A DNA stretch of 64,000 nt. It comes from Lottia gigantea (taxonomy: Eukaryota; Mollusca; Gastropoda; Lottiidae). The notes under the pieces were generated by a model, which ran no database searches, was not told the DNA's origin, and saw only the letters and a list, made by a program, of their open reading frames with translations. Both the position numbers and the translations under genes were made by a program. Below are positions 34,901 through 45,200 of this stretch, piece by piece. The stretch covers positions 583,806 to 647,805 of the forward strand of contig NW_008707279.1 in assembly GCF_000327385.1 (NCBI RefSeq), read 5' to 3'. How positions within the stretch are numbered: position 1 is the stretch's first letter; every line of letters begins with the position of its first letter.

Positions 34901-36701
34901 TGATGTTACTCAGAATTTTCGCTGAGCAATCTTCTTCAGAAAATGATCCATATTTAGGTGCCAAACTTTGTTGTCCCCTTCAAAAATATCCTAATTGCAT
35001 GCAGGTCATTGACAAAATAGATCCAAAATAAAAAATAAAAACCTCATTTTATTTTGTATGTAGACATATGTACCAGAGACATGTTGTCGTGGAAACGGTA
35101 AACCAGAGGAATATAGACCTGTTAATATAGGATTGTGTCAAGAAGAGGCTGAACCAGGTAGTTTAATACCCAGTGATAAACGTACAGAATTACGAGACAA
35201 GGTAGGTCGTATTTCTTCAGATCATAGATTCGGAAGACACAAAAAAATATGATCAAGTGATTAATCCAAATTTACTACTTGTATTTGTAAAAGAAGGTGG
35301 TAAACTTTCATGATAAATCAAATATGAAATTGTTATTTATATAGATGTTGATATAGCATTTATACAGGTAACATGTATTGTTTTCCACCTTATTATGGAA
35401 TGGTTAACTTGTAAAAGTGTTATATTTATAGATGTTGGTATAGCGTTAATACTTGTAACATTTATATTTCAGGGTTGTTTTCCATCTATTATGGAATGGT
35501 TAACTTGTAAAAGTGTTATATTTATAGATGTTGGTATAGCATTAATACATGTAACATTTATATTTCAGGGTTGTTTTCCATCTATTATGGAATGGTTAAC
35601 TTGTAAAAGTGTTATATTTATAGATGTTGGTATAGCGTTAATACTTGTAACATTTATATTTCAGGGTTGTTTTCCATCTATTAGGGAATGGTTAACTTGT
35701 AAAAGTGTTATATTTATAGATGTTGGTATAGCATTAATACATGTAACATTTATATTTCAGGGTTGTTTTCCATCTATTATGGAATGGTTAACTTGTAAAA
35801 GTGTTATATTTATAGATGTTGGTATAGCATTAATACATGTAACATTTATATTTCAGGGTTGTTTTCCATCTATTATGGAATGGTTAACTAGTAAAAGTGT
35901 TATATTTATAGGTGTTGGTGTTGGTATAGCATTAATACAGGTAATATTTCACAATCTGAATTCATATGAAAAACATTCAACTAATTCTAGTCCTTCAGTG
36001 TTAAGGTCGGGCACACGAGTGATCTTGGTTTTGGACTCAAATCTTGAGTAAAAGCTCTTGTGTGCCTGTGCTTCTACAACAAGGATAGGATTTATAACAT
36101 CATAATTGTCTCTGATAGTTTTATCGTCTGCAAGACAGAAAGTCATCATCCAATCAGATTCCTTTTCCTTTCAATTGCACACTCTGCAGGTGAACAAGGT
36201 GGAAAATGTCCAAGTGGAGATTTTTGTCTCTGCCAGTTAGTTAGGACATAACCCGTTCCACGTTGATCAACAACAACTCAAGGTTAATAGTAAGACTTTA
36301 TGTAGAAAACCATGACAAGACTTCAAGGTGTTAACAGGATAGTAGTCGGAAGACAGAATGGCTAGGTTTACTTGCTTTGTGCTACATTGCACGTGACTTA
36401 AAGAAGGCGAACTTGATTAGTGAAATACATCTTATGGCGCTCCTTGTGTGCCCGTGCTAGTCCGTGAACTCAAGACGAGACTGTAATCGGCGACAAAAGT
36501 CTACCCGTACCTTTAGTGGCCTTTAGCATAGGCTGAATGTTGTATTTTACGTGGTTCTTAACTAACAAGACTTTTATTGTATTTTGTCTGAATATAAGTT
36601 TATAGTAGAGTTAATTGTTTTAATTCATTTTATTTCAGGTTTTAGGAATCATATTTGCTATATGTTTATGTCGGAATAGATCGGATTATTATGATATGTG
36701 A
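31962..36701 (+). CDS. Tetraspanin, complete (268 aa in the shortest form)
   Basis: Four-pass membrane organiser of the plasma membrane or endosomes. Coding exons: 31962-32027, 32787-32999, 33641-33715, 34014-34103, 34618-34695, 35064-35201, 35857-35940 and 36639-36701. All junctions are phase 0 with GT-AG introns, total 807 nt. TM1 about 12-37, TM2 about 57-79 ending in the family motif GFCGCCGAVRES, TM3 about 89-115, large loop with CCG (SCCGSDNFTDY), TCC, GLC and GC (six motif cysteines), TM4 about 231-258, short tail NRSDYYDM. Sequons NYT, NST and NFT in the large loop. Start MAEGGCAKCSRLL is typical. Subfamily not assigned. Odd: exon 3 begins in a minisatellite and exon 7 ends a tandem exon array (separate entries). 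Confidence 0.93.
32080..32440. repeat. Family D repeat, about 355 bp, tetraspanin intron 1
   Basis: Begins TTTTAAAGATGGGTTTCC; contains CAATCATAAATGCCC, CCAAGTCATTAGAAACC and ATGAACATGTGGGACAAGC. A copy in the opposite orientation lies at 52708-53066 in LRP5/6 intron 3, which has the same end sequence at both sides. Confidence 0.75.
32640..32745 (+). repeat. Dispersed repeat just upstream of tetraspanin exon 2
   Basis: CAGGCTGAAATAGGTCAGTT and ATCTGAAGATCAAATAGC with GAGTAACAACATG match 55195-55292 in LRP5/6 intron 6, in the same orientation relative to the next exon. Acceptor distances are about 40 nt here and about 25 nt there. Confidence 0.7.
33165..33640 (+). repeat. Minisatellite of splice-acceptor-like units, tetraspanin intron 2
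   Basis: Units near TATATATTTTGTATTTTCAG (20 bp). I count twelve TTTTCAG endings between about 33320 and 33640; the last is the acceptor of exon 3, whose first codons (TAT ATA TTT TGT, YIFC) are themselves the repeat unit. The array may thus be an amplified intron-exon boundary. Confidence 0.85.
35325..35940 (+). repeat. 96-bp tandem array of the tetraspanin TM4 exon
   Basis: Unit starts recur at 35395, 35491, 35587, 35683, 35779 and 35875, with a partial degenerate copy before. Each full unit has an acceptor (ATATTTCAG), 78 nt coding GCFPSIMEWLTCKSVIFIDV then GIALIH, and GTAACATTTATATTTCAG (18 nt) to the next. 96 is a multiple of three, and the 18-nt joins read VTFIFQ, so the array is one open frame leading into the last unit (35857-35940), which encodes the canonical TM4 start with SKSVIFIGVGVGIALIQ and donor GTAATA. 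Confidence 0.93.
35857..35940 (+). CDS. Tetraspanin exon 7 (GC motif and TM4), with alternative upstream starts
   Basis: The exon encodes GCFPSIMEWLTSKSVIF and IGVGVGIALIQ, matching the conserved tetraspanin GC motif and TM4. Equivalent acceptors exist at 35473, 35569, 35665 and 35761, all in the same frame, so a transcript could carry zero to four extra 32-residue units. The last unit differs from the others by Ser for Cys and by two added residues that restore the usual VGVGIAL. Confidence 0.85.
36005..36495. repeat. Foldback MITE in the last tetraspanin intron
   Basis: Left arm GTCGGGCACACGAGTG and GGACTCAAATCTTGAG pairs with right arm CTTGTGTGCCCGTGC and GAACTCAAGACGAGAC. No coding content. 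Confidence 0.6.
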
Positions 36702-37304
36702 TAGACTTGGATAACTAGTCATTAGGTTCAGTCGTACATTTTGAAAGGATTGTTGGATTCCATTGTGTGAAAATCATTTAAAATATTCCTGATTAAAAAA
36801 TCCTGCCGAGAACATGGTATCTAGCAGAATTATGCAATGCACTAAAAAAACTGAGACGTACAGTGTTAAAGAGATATGGTCATTTGCTTTAGCAGATAGA
36901 ACTCAGCCAGTTTCAGCCATCCATGGCATTTTTGACATCATGGGAGTTGAACGGTCAGAATAATCTGCCAAAGTTTCTCAAGCTATATTCAGGTTGTAAT
37001 CATGTGACAAACTAATGGCAAAGGTAAAACAAAGAATACACAGTGAATCGTTCCATTAAAACCTTATGTAGATAATACCCTCTTAACTTCTATGGACTAA
37101 TTCGAAGGAAATTGGACTTTGAATTTAAATATAAAATATTGAAAAAGGATATTGGTAGCTGAAAATGCTGGTGAAACAAAAGTTTAGACCAATATTTAAA
37201 AAATAGATTGAATGTATGGTTTTATCAAATATCTATACTGATTTCTTTGATTGCTTCATCTACATTATTGATGGCCTATCCCAATAGAAATGGTAGTAGA
37301 AAAT

Positions 37305-37435
37305 TTACTCTAGCAAGCACTGGCCTGGATTTCAGAATTTGTTTTTACCTTGAGGAAGATTCAAACCCATGGCATCAAATCGCCTAGCAGAAGACATCCA
37401 ACTCTCTACCAACTGAGCAATTCCACTGTTTTATT
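37305..37435 (-). mobile_element. tRNA-like SINE, second type
   Basis: On the minus strand: TTGCTCAGTTGGTAGAGAG (A box) and GGGTTTGAATCTTCCTC (B box). Differs in head sequence from the main SINE family. A tRNA gene is unlikely because the arms are not paired. Confidence 0.55.
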
Positions 37436-37529
37436 CTAATGGGATGACTTATAATTCAATCAGAGATTATTTTTCTAGGCAGCAGAAGTAAACAACACTT
37501 AGTAATTCTGCATAAGACAATGATAGTTA

Positions 37530-37640
37530 CAGTGGCGGAGCCAAAGGGGGGTCAGCCACCCCCCCTTGCATCCCTGAAAGCAAGTTGTTCGGGTCAAAAT
37601 CTCATAACTAGGTTAGAAATTCGGGCAATCCACGCCACTG
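37530..37640. repeat. Short MITE with CAGTGGCGGAGCC ends
   Basis: CAGTGGCGGAGCCAAAGG at the left and ATCCACGCCACTG at the right form terminal inverted repeats around about 80 bp. A related longer element is at 51179-51763. No target duplication was seen at this copy. Confidence 0.6.
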
Positions 37641-37802
37641 TTTTTATCCCACATTATCCTTTTTTTGTCATGCCCAAAGTGTGATGTAACTTTAATTTAC
37701 TTTAATTACCTAGGTGAAAAGTTAAAATTATGGTATATAGATTTTTTTATCCTTTCAGTTTGTAAAAAGCATTGAATTTTTTTTTTGTCATTTTCTATGC
37801 AT

Positions 37803-38172
37803 TAAGCTGCAATTACATGTGTCCGTAAGCACAACTCAAACTCAAACGCAAGCTCAAACTCAAAACTCAAAGGGGATTACATGTGCCTGTATGTAAAAGG
37901 AAAACTTCTTGGTATTGGGTCAGGACACAAAGGCGAGGCGAATCCCCCACAGTAATGACGTTAAATAGAAGATTAACCCATTTTTACACCTACGCCACCT
38001 AGCTGTCCTTCAAAGTAAATTACTCAATGAGCCATCCGTTGCGCTTATGGAGGTGTTGAGTTTGAGTTTGGGGACACATGTAAGCAGATGTTTGGATTTG
38101 TTAAGGATTTTGGTAGGATTTGATTTGCTTTGTTTGAGTTTGAGTTTGTGTTCACATGTAATCACAGCCTTA
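37803..38172. repeat. Foldback MITE with (CTCAAA)n arms
   Basis: Left: GCTGCAATTACATGTGTCCG then AACTCAAACTCAAACGC; right: TTTGAGTTTGAGTTTGTG then TTCACATGTAATCACAGC. Arms pair; about 370 bp. Confidence 0.7.
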
Positions 38173-38681
38173 TGATGACTAAATGACACATGGTAAATTT
38201 CATTTTGTATATTGATTTAAAACATGTAGATTTTTTAGAAGTTTTTTTTGAATAATTTCCATGGTATTTTGTGAAATAGATCAAACAAAAAAATTGTTTG
38301 GTTGAGAAATTTTTAATTAGTAAGTAATATTTTGATTTCAAAGCTTTGTTTTTGCTAAGAACATATTTATATTAAATTTACGAATAAGGGCTACTTTGAT
38401 TAAAAAGTAAATCAAAGACTTTTTTCAGTTGACTGACAGCACTTGGGTAGTATTTTAGACATAAATTTGCAGTAATTTAGTTTTCATTTTTGCTAAGGTC
38501 AGATCAATTTATTTTCTTGTTTTTTGGATTTTTTCTTAAAATATTTTGTGTAAAGGCAGGAGAGAAAAGAAGACCAAATTTGTGTGAAGGGCTCTTCTAA
38601 AAAACTAATGAAAGCCTGGACTGACCTGGATTTTCCTACTTTCTCACTTTTGATTTATGCAAAATTTATATATTTTCTTTA

Positions 38682-38988
38682 AGGGATTGTAAAGAGGTTT
38701 TCTGAATTTTTTTATGTATATCGTGGACACCGATAGCTTCAATTTGCACCATTCCAATTTTCATTCCAATGTCTGTGGTTCTTGCAATTCCACTAAAACT
38801 AGCACATTTTATGACGTCACTAGAAGATACAGGAAGCTACTATTAATATCTATGCAGTTCCCCTTTAATGACGTCATAAAACACTCAGTTTTAGTGGAAT
38901 TGCAAGAACCACAGATGTCTGATTGGAAATTGGAATGGATTACTAAAGTATGATTGATAAAAGATATGGTGTATCAGTCCCTTTTAGG
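38682..38988. repeat. Family A MITE, full-length, with paired TGACGTCA sites
   Basis: Left AAGGGATTGTAAAGAGG, right TATCAGTCCCTTTTAGG. Near the centre are TATGACGTCACTAG (about 38811) and AATGACGTCATAAA (about 38869), inverted CRE-like palindromes. Intergenic between the tetraspanin and LRP5/6. Confidence 0.85.
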
Positions 38989-39214
38989 TATGAAGATCCA
39001 TAAAACAAGAAAATAAATCAGTCTGGCCTTATATTTAATTGTTTTAATTTGTACATAATAGAGATGTGTCATTTATTTTTTTTAAGATAAAACAGCATAA
39101 AAATACTTTATATTCATTTGTATATTGTAAATTATTCTTACAAATTGTTTGAAACTTGCCAAATAAATTGGATTTTTATTACTCTAGTTTATCTAATATT
39201 AAAAAAAATTCTCA

Positions 39215-39875
39215 CTTTACAATAGTACTCAATACATCAATTGTAGACCATTATAGAAATAACACTGTTAAAATAGTACTCAATACATCAATTGTAGACC
39301 ATTATAGAAATAACACTGTTAAAATAGTGCTCAATACATCAATTGTAGAGCAATATAGAAATACCACTGTTAAAATAGTACTCAATACATCAATTGTAGA
39401 CCATTATAGAAATAACACTGTTAAAATAGTACTCAATACATCAATTGTAGAGCAATATAGAAATACCACTGTTAAAATAGAGCTCAATACATCAATTGTA
39501 GAGTGATATAGAAATACCACTGTTAAAATAGTACTCAATACATCAATAGTAGAGTGATATAGAAATACCACTGTTAAAATAGTACTCAATACATCAATTG
39601 TAGAGCGATATAGATATACCACTGTTAAAATAGTGCTCAATACATCAATTGTAGAGCTATATAGAAATACCACTGTTAAAATAGTGCTCAATACATCAAT
39701 TGCAGAGAGATATAGAAATACCACTGTTAAAATAGTGCTCAATACATCAATTGTAGAGCTATATAGAAATACCACTGTTAAAATAGTGCTCAATACATCA
39801 ATAGTAGAGTGATATAGAAATACCACTGTTAATATTAATAGTGCTCAATACATCAATAGTAGAGTGATATTATGA
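39215..39875. repeat. 51-bp minisatellite, about 13 copies
   Basis: Unit AATACATCAATTGTAGAGC with ATATAGAAATACCACTGTTA and AAATAGTGCTC. The repeat length is 17 codons, so frames stay open on both strands (39156-39506 plus, 39404-39826 minus); these are artefacts of the period. Confidence 0.92.
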
Positions 39876-40375
39876 AATCCTTATTTAATGAATTGCAAAC
39901 AAACCATAATCTAATTTTTCATTCTGAAAAGAGATATTTTTGGCTCAAATTCAGTACATTTACTCAACATTCTATGTCAGCTTACAAACTACAGGCCAAG
40001 ATAAAATTTATATGGAGATACTTCCGATTTAATATGACCGACTTATAACAGGACAACCTGACATCCACAGATATCAAGAACTGATTGTGAGAAATGGCTT
40101 ATCAACCTACCAACCGTATTTAATACCAATTAGTAAACACATGAATACAATTAATAACCACTTAATGAGGTGATCAAGTAATTAATCTATTTATTATCTT
40201 ATTATTCAATGTCAATTAGAACAATTTACTGATGTGTCAAAGTCAATTGCAGTCCGAATCAACTTTTTTCTTCCTATCATTTTTTTCATTTTCGACTTGA
40301 AAAGACAATAAATAATGAATATATATTCAAATTTTCACAATTTCGACCATAATTTTTTGCAACTCTTCATTTTCA

Positions 40376-40624
40376 GTGTCTTTAATCCTCCAGCTACCCC
40401 GACAGTCCGACAGCTCATTTTGAGACTTGATATTCATGAATTGACAAAAAAATGTTCATGATTCTGGCTGCACTAAAAAGATGGAATGTTCTTATCATGT
40501 ATGATGAAATGAAACAATAAATAAATCTTGTCATAATCAATATGAAATTTTGTGACTATATCAATCAAGTCTCAATATGAGCTGTCAGAGTGGTCGGAGG
40601 CTGTCTGAGGATTTAAGACACCGC
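40376..40624. repeat. Foldback MITE, about 250 bp
   Basis: GTCTTTAATCCTCCAGCTAC and GACAGCTCATTTTGAGACTT pair with AAGTCTCAATATGAGCTGTC and GGCTGTCTGAGGATTTAAGA. Intergenic. Confidence 0.65.
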
Positions 40625-41034
40625 TTCATCTCATAATTTCAGTAGAGGGATTAATCCTTGGATAATGATCTTCATCTTCAAAGACTTAAACTATATTCCT
40701 TTCTTATACCTAAATGACATGGATATCACTTTAAAATAACTCTACATTAATATATGCACAGTAATATAAATTTATATAGTAGGTCTATACAGAGAGTATA
40801 CATAAAAATGTCCTGATGATCATTTTATATCTGACACATATGGTGTCAGCATCAGATATGAATCAAGAGTCCTCGTTGACATTTTGCTACTCTTTTGCAC
40901 AATGCTTTACAACCTACATTGAAAATTAAACCTCCATTTTCAACACTACCTGTCCTGATAAGGATATCATATCTGGAACATGTATAGACAACATTGAGTT
41001 AAGCTCTTTAGTTCTGGGGATATAGCCTGAAATA

Positions 41035-41526
41035 TTAAAGGGATTTTAAAGAGGTTTTCAATTTTCAGTCAAAGGTCTGTTTAATTTCCAATTCCACTTA
41101 AAGGGACATGTGAACCATTTTTATCATGTGTGTCCAGAATTGTGTCAATTTAAGATACTCTGTGATATATAGAAAAGACATATATAGAAATAATGAGTAA
41201 AATTCCTAGTTTGAAGTATTTTTAAAGGAATTATGTGATTTTTCCTTCATTTCTAGTACTTCTGAAGACCATTAACATATAATCTAAACTAAAATCAACC
41301 CTTGAAAATGCTGCATTTGTCCCTTTAAACTAAGTATACTATTCTATGAGTCACTATGCAAAGGTTCTTATATATCAGTAGAAGCTGTAGTGATAGTGAT
41401 GTCATTAAAAGCTGAGATTAAGTAAAATTGTAAAACCAAGGACATCTGATTGAAAATTGGAATGGTGTAAATTGATGCTATCAGTGTCCCAAACACATAT
41501 GAAACACCCCTTTACAATCCCTTTTA
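41035..41526. repeat. Family A MITE interrupted by a family B MITE
   Basis: Family A left end AAAGGGATTTTAAAGAGG at 41035 and right end CCCCTTTACAATCCC near 41520. Between CCACTT and AAACTAAG, normally adjoining in family A, lies a family B element (about 41100-41328, AAAGGGACATGTGAACC to TGCATTTGTCCCTTT). Family B therefore moved after this family A copy was in place. Confidence 0.75.
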
Positions 41527-42229
41527 GTCATGATATAAATGTGCTTCTCTGTACAATTATACTGTAAAAGTATCTGGAAATTGCCCATAAACAATCTGGC
41601 TTCTTGTTTGTCCACTTTCTTATCAGTCAGAGACAAAATTCTAATCTATCATTGAATGCAGAGGATAGGCTTATGTCAGGAGTATCCATGTAAAAATGAT
41701 GGATTATGTACAAGTCTTCGAATCTCCTAGTAAAACGTTCGACAGGATGTCTAAATATTATAAAGTTTTCATATATAGGGGAACATGTCAATTAAATTTA
41801 TGTCAAACAAATACTAAATACAAATTTGACCCCATAACATTTACTTTAAACAGGTGGCCCAATTTTGTCAGAACCGACTCACTTCCGAAAGGCAATGACA
41901 TCAAATAGTTCCTAATATTTAACTATTATATTTGTGACATAGTTGAAATTCAGGGTATATCAGACGATCGGATTGAATGCCACGTCAAATTCTACCTGTT
42001 TTGCGCCCTTCGGATGTTTATGGCGTAAATTTAATGCCAAACATCTACACCTGCCAAACGCCGTGTCAGCGGAGTGATACGTCTGAATTATCGGCTTGTA
42101 CCGTTATTGTAGCCTATGATATGTTATGCTTGAAATAACCAAGATATAAGTATATAATGAGTAGTTATGGAGAAAGAGTGCAATACGGGATTTCTCCATG
42201 TTTTAAGTGGGATATAATGAACTTGTAGA

Positions 42230-42284
42230 ATGGATTATTCTACAAGGATTTTAGTTCTATTCGGAATATTAGCCGTCTGTAACG
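42230..42284 (+). CDS. LRP6: LRP5/6 exon 1: signal peptide
   Basis: M-DYSTR followed by a hydrophobic core [11 protein letters not shown] and donor GTAAGT, phase 1. It joins in frame to [20 protein letters not shown] of exon 2, which matches the mature start of vertebrate LRP6 (PLLLYANRRDLRLVD). Intron 1 is 5.3 kb. Confidence 0.88.
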
Positions 42285-45200
42285 GTAAGTCGCTACTAAA
42301 GTGAGGGGATTATCTGCACCCCTCTTGTTTTCTATTATTCATGACCTCCAGTACTGGTATGTTTAGATAAGGCATGTAATTAATGGCAGCACTCTGGGGA
42401 ATGTTTCTTAATCGTCTGCCAAATGGAATTACTTTTCACCTTAGTTCCATGTTGAGTATTAACCTCTCAAGTTTTATAAATGGCCATTTGGAAACTGATT
42501 GTATTTTTTATGGCATGACAAAAAAAATAGTCAGCCATTTTGGTTCATTTTGTCCGTGTCAAAATTGCTGGAGGGGAAAACACTAATTCAAACAAGAGGT
42601 CCTGAAGCAGCCGTTTTATCGTCTGGATTATATCTCAAACGTTAGTTTAATAGTCACAATATTTGTAAATAAATAAATTCAATAGGTTGTAGTGTGTCTA
42701 GGCTGGTACCGAGCTATATACAAACATGCGGAGATGTGATTTTAATTTGACACGGTTCACCGTTAGAACAATACCCACTCCAAAATCATGTACAGTTATA
42801 TCACGTGATATATGGTCTCACCTTTTTAACGGTACTTACGAATATTGCACCCTAATTAAGACTTTAAAGGTGTGAACGCACCAATATAACCTGCCTGTCA
42901 TGTGGTTTTGATTATCAGATCAAAATCACTGTGAAATTAATAGGATAATAAAGTTACACAATGTTTACTTTATGTTACTACCTCTATGGTATATTGAGGT
43001 ATAAGAAGAGGTTCATTATCTTTTGAGGGCATTATGGCATTTAGATACATCATTATATAATGAACAATATTTAAAATCCCCTGACATGCATGTAGAAACA
43101 TGGTTAGTTCATTAATGAAATTAACTATAAATATATTTCTCAAGGTTTCTCTACCTAATTAAGCTAATGAAGATGCATCACCTCCCTAGTGTGTTAGAAT
43201 TGCAGCAATAACATGGCCATAGAAAGCACATGAAAACTCTGGGGGAGAGCTCTCCCACCCCTCAAAATTTTGAAGATTAAGGGTTGATTTGCGTGAATCT
43301 GCGTCCATTCAGGACAGCATTCCTGTTGACGTGTAAGACGGCCAGATTGTTCTAAAGTGATGGAGTATTGCCGCTTATCTGAATGCTTTAAGTATTTATC
43401 CTTGTAAAAAAGAAGTGCTTTTTCTTTTATTTTTTTCTTTTATCACATTTTTACTTCTCTCCAATTGAAATGGAGTAGGTTGAAGTCCTTCCGACAAATT
43501 GCTGGTTAAATTGATGTGCTATAAAACTTTATTAAAGGGATTGTAAAGAGGTTTTCTAAACTTTTTATGTATATCGGAAACACTGATAGCATCAATTTGC
43601 ACCATTCCAATTTTCATTCCGACGTCTGGTTCTTGCAATTCCAGTAAAACTAAGTGTTTTATGACGTCACTAGAGAACTGCATAGATATATATATTAATA
43701 GTAGCTTCTTGTGACGTCATAAAATGTGTTGGTTTTAGTTGGAATTGCAAGAACCACAGACGCAGAATGAAAATTGGAATGGTGCAAATTGAAGCTATCA
43801 GTGTTCCTGATAAAAAATAAAACACATGAAAAATTTCTAAAACCTCTTTACAATCCCTTGAAGGTTATTGGAATAGACAATGATTATTTATAATTCAAGA
43901 CAGGTCATAAATAGAGATTTACAAATCATATTGTATAGTAATAACTCTTTATAACAGGCTATAAATTATAATTGATGCACATTTTGATCTATCATAAAAA
44001 TATACCCACAGGGTATTTTGTCTTAGTGGGGTATATTTGCCATCTGATGCATGTTTTATTAGGATTATTATGATCTCAATAGTGGCAGACCAAATGAATC
44101 AGTCTTTGCTGAACAGAAGAAGGTTTTGGTGGGGCTAATTCTCACAGCCCAGCCCAGAATCTGGTTTCCCTTTGTCATTGAAGGTACCAAATCAATTTGA
44201 TATTTCAGAAGATGCTCCATAGGAGGCATGCTCGTCTACACTCAGAGCTGCGGAAGATTGCAAATGCTCCTATCCTAACAAAATTTCCCTCATTCGACAC
44301 AGCATGACATTGCCTGTCTTCATTAACCCACATAGTGCAGTAAAGTCGAATGTAAAACTCCATTTCATTTTTCCAATTTCATTTCTGATTAATTGAGGAT
44401 GATGCATTCATTATTGTATATGACATGGGATGCAGGCTATGGTGCATTAAAAGATAGCAATGTATGATATAACTGAATATAACATGTATAATTGATAGAA
44501 ACTGCCTGAGGCAAATCAGGTATAGGCTGAATCAATGCATATCAGATAGTTCTTTCTCTGGTAATGTTCAATACACACTATAAAGATCTGATAGCTGCTC
44601 AATATCGATTTCATTCTCAATAATTTTGATTAAAAACTTCGACTTTGCATCTGCCATGTTTTTTGAAGCATTTATGGAAGATCGTATATGATGACAGCTG
44701 CCTTGGCAGTTCCAGCTTTCTTATAGAATTGTTCTTCGTGGGCGTGGTTTGTTTATGCACAGGGATCAGTTTGTTTCCCAAATTTCAGGAACATAAGACC
44801 AATATATCTATTTAAAGGGATAGACCTACCATTTCAATGGTTTATTTGGGTCTTAAATATATGTAAATAGTCAGAAGTACTAGAAATGTAAAAAATCGCA
44901 TAATTCCTTCAAAATACCTCAAACTAGGAAATTCCCTTTCTAATTCTATATATTGTGTAGTCTCTTAAAAAGACAAGTCATCTTTTTAACTTTCAAACGC
45001 GGATAATTCTGGACACACATGCATTTGAAGGCTCAAATTTTGACGGTAATCTGTGAACGTTATTACCGAATATCTTAGCTAAAAAATTCCCATTACTGAG
45101 ACTAAGGTTTGATTCCTCAAACGAATGGCAAACTTGTCCCTTTAAATGTCTGAAGTTGCAAAAATTAGAGGGAAAGGTAACTTGAATGATTAAATATCTA

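Noticed and set aside
37530-37640. 8-bp target duplication for the short CAGTGGCGG MITE
   Set aside because: Flanks GATAGTTA and TTTTTATC do not match, unlike the related element at 51179.
39156-39826. Repetitive proteins on both strands
   Set aside because: A 51-bp period keeps all frames open; no start context, domain or codon signal.
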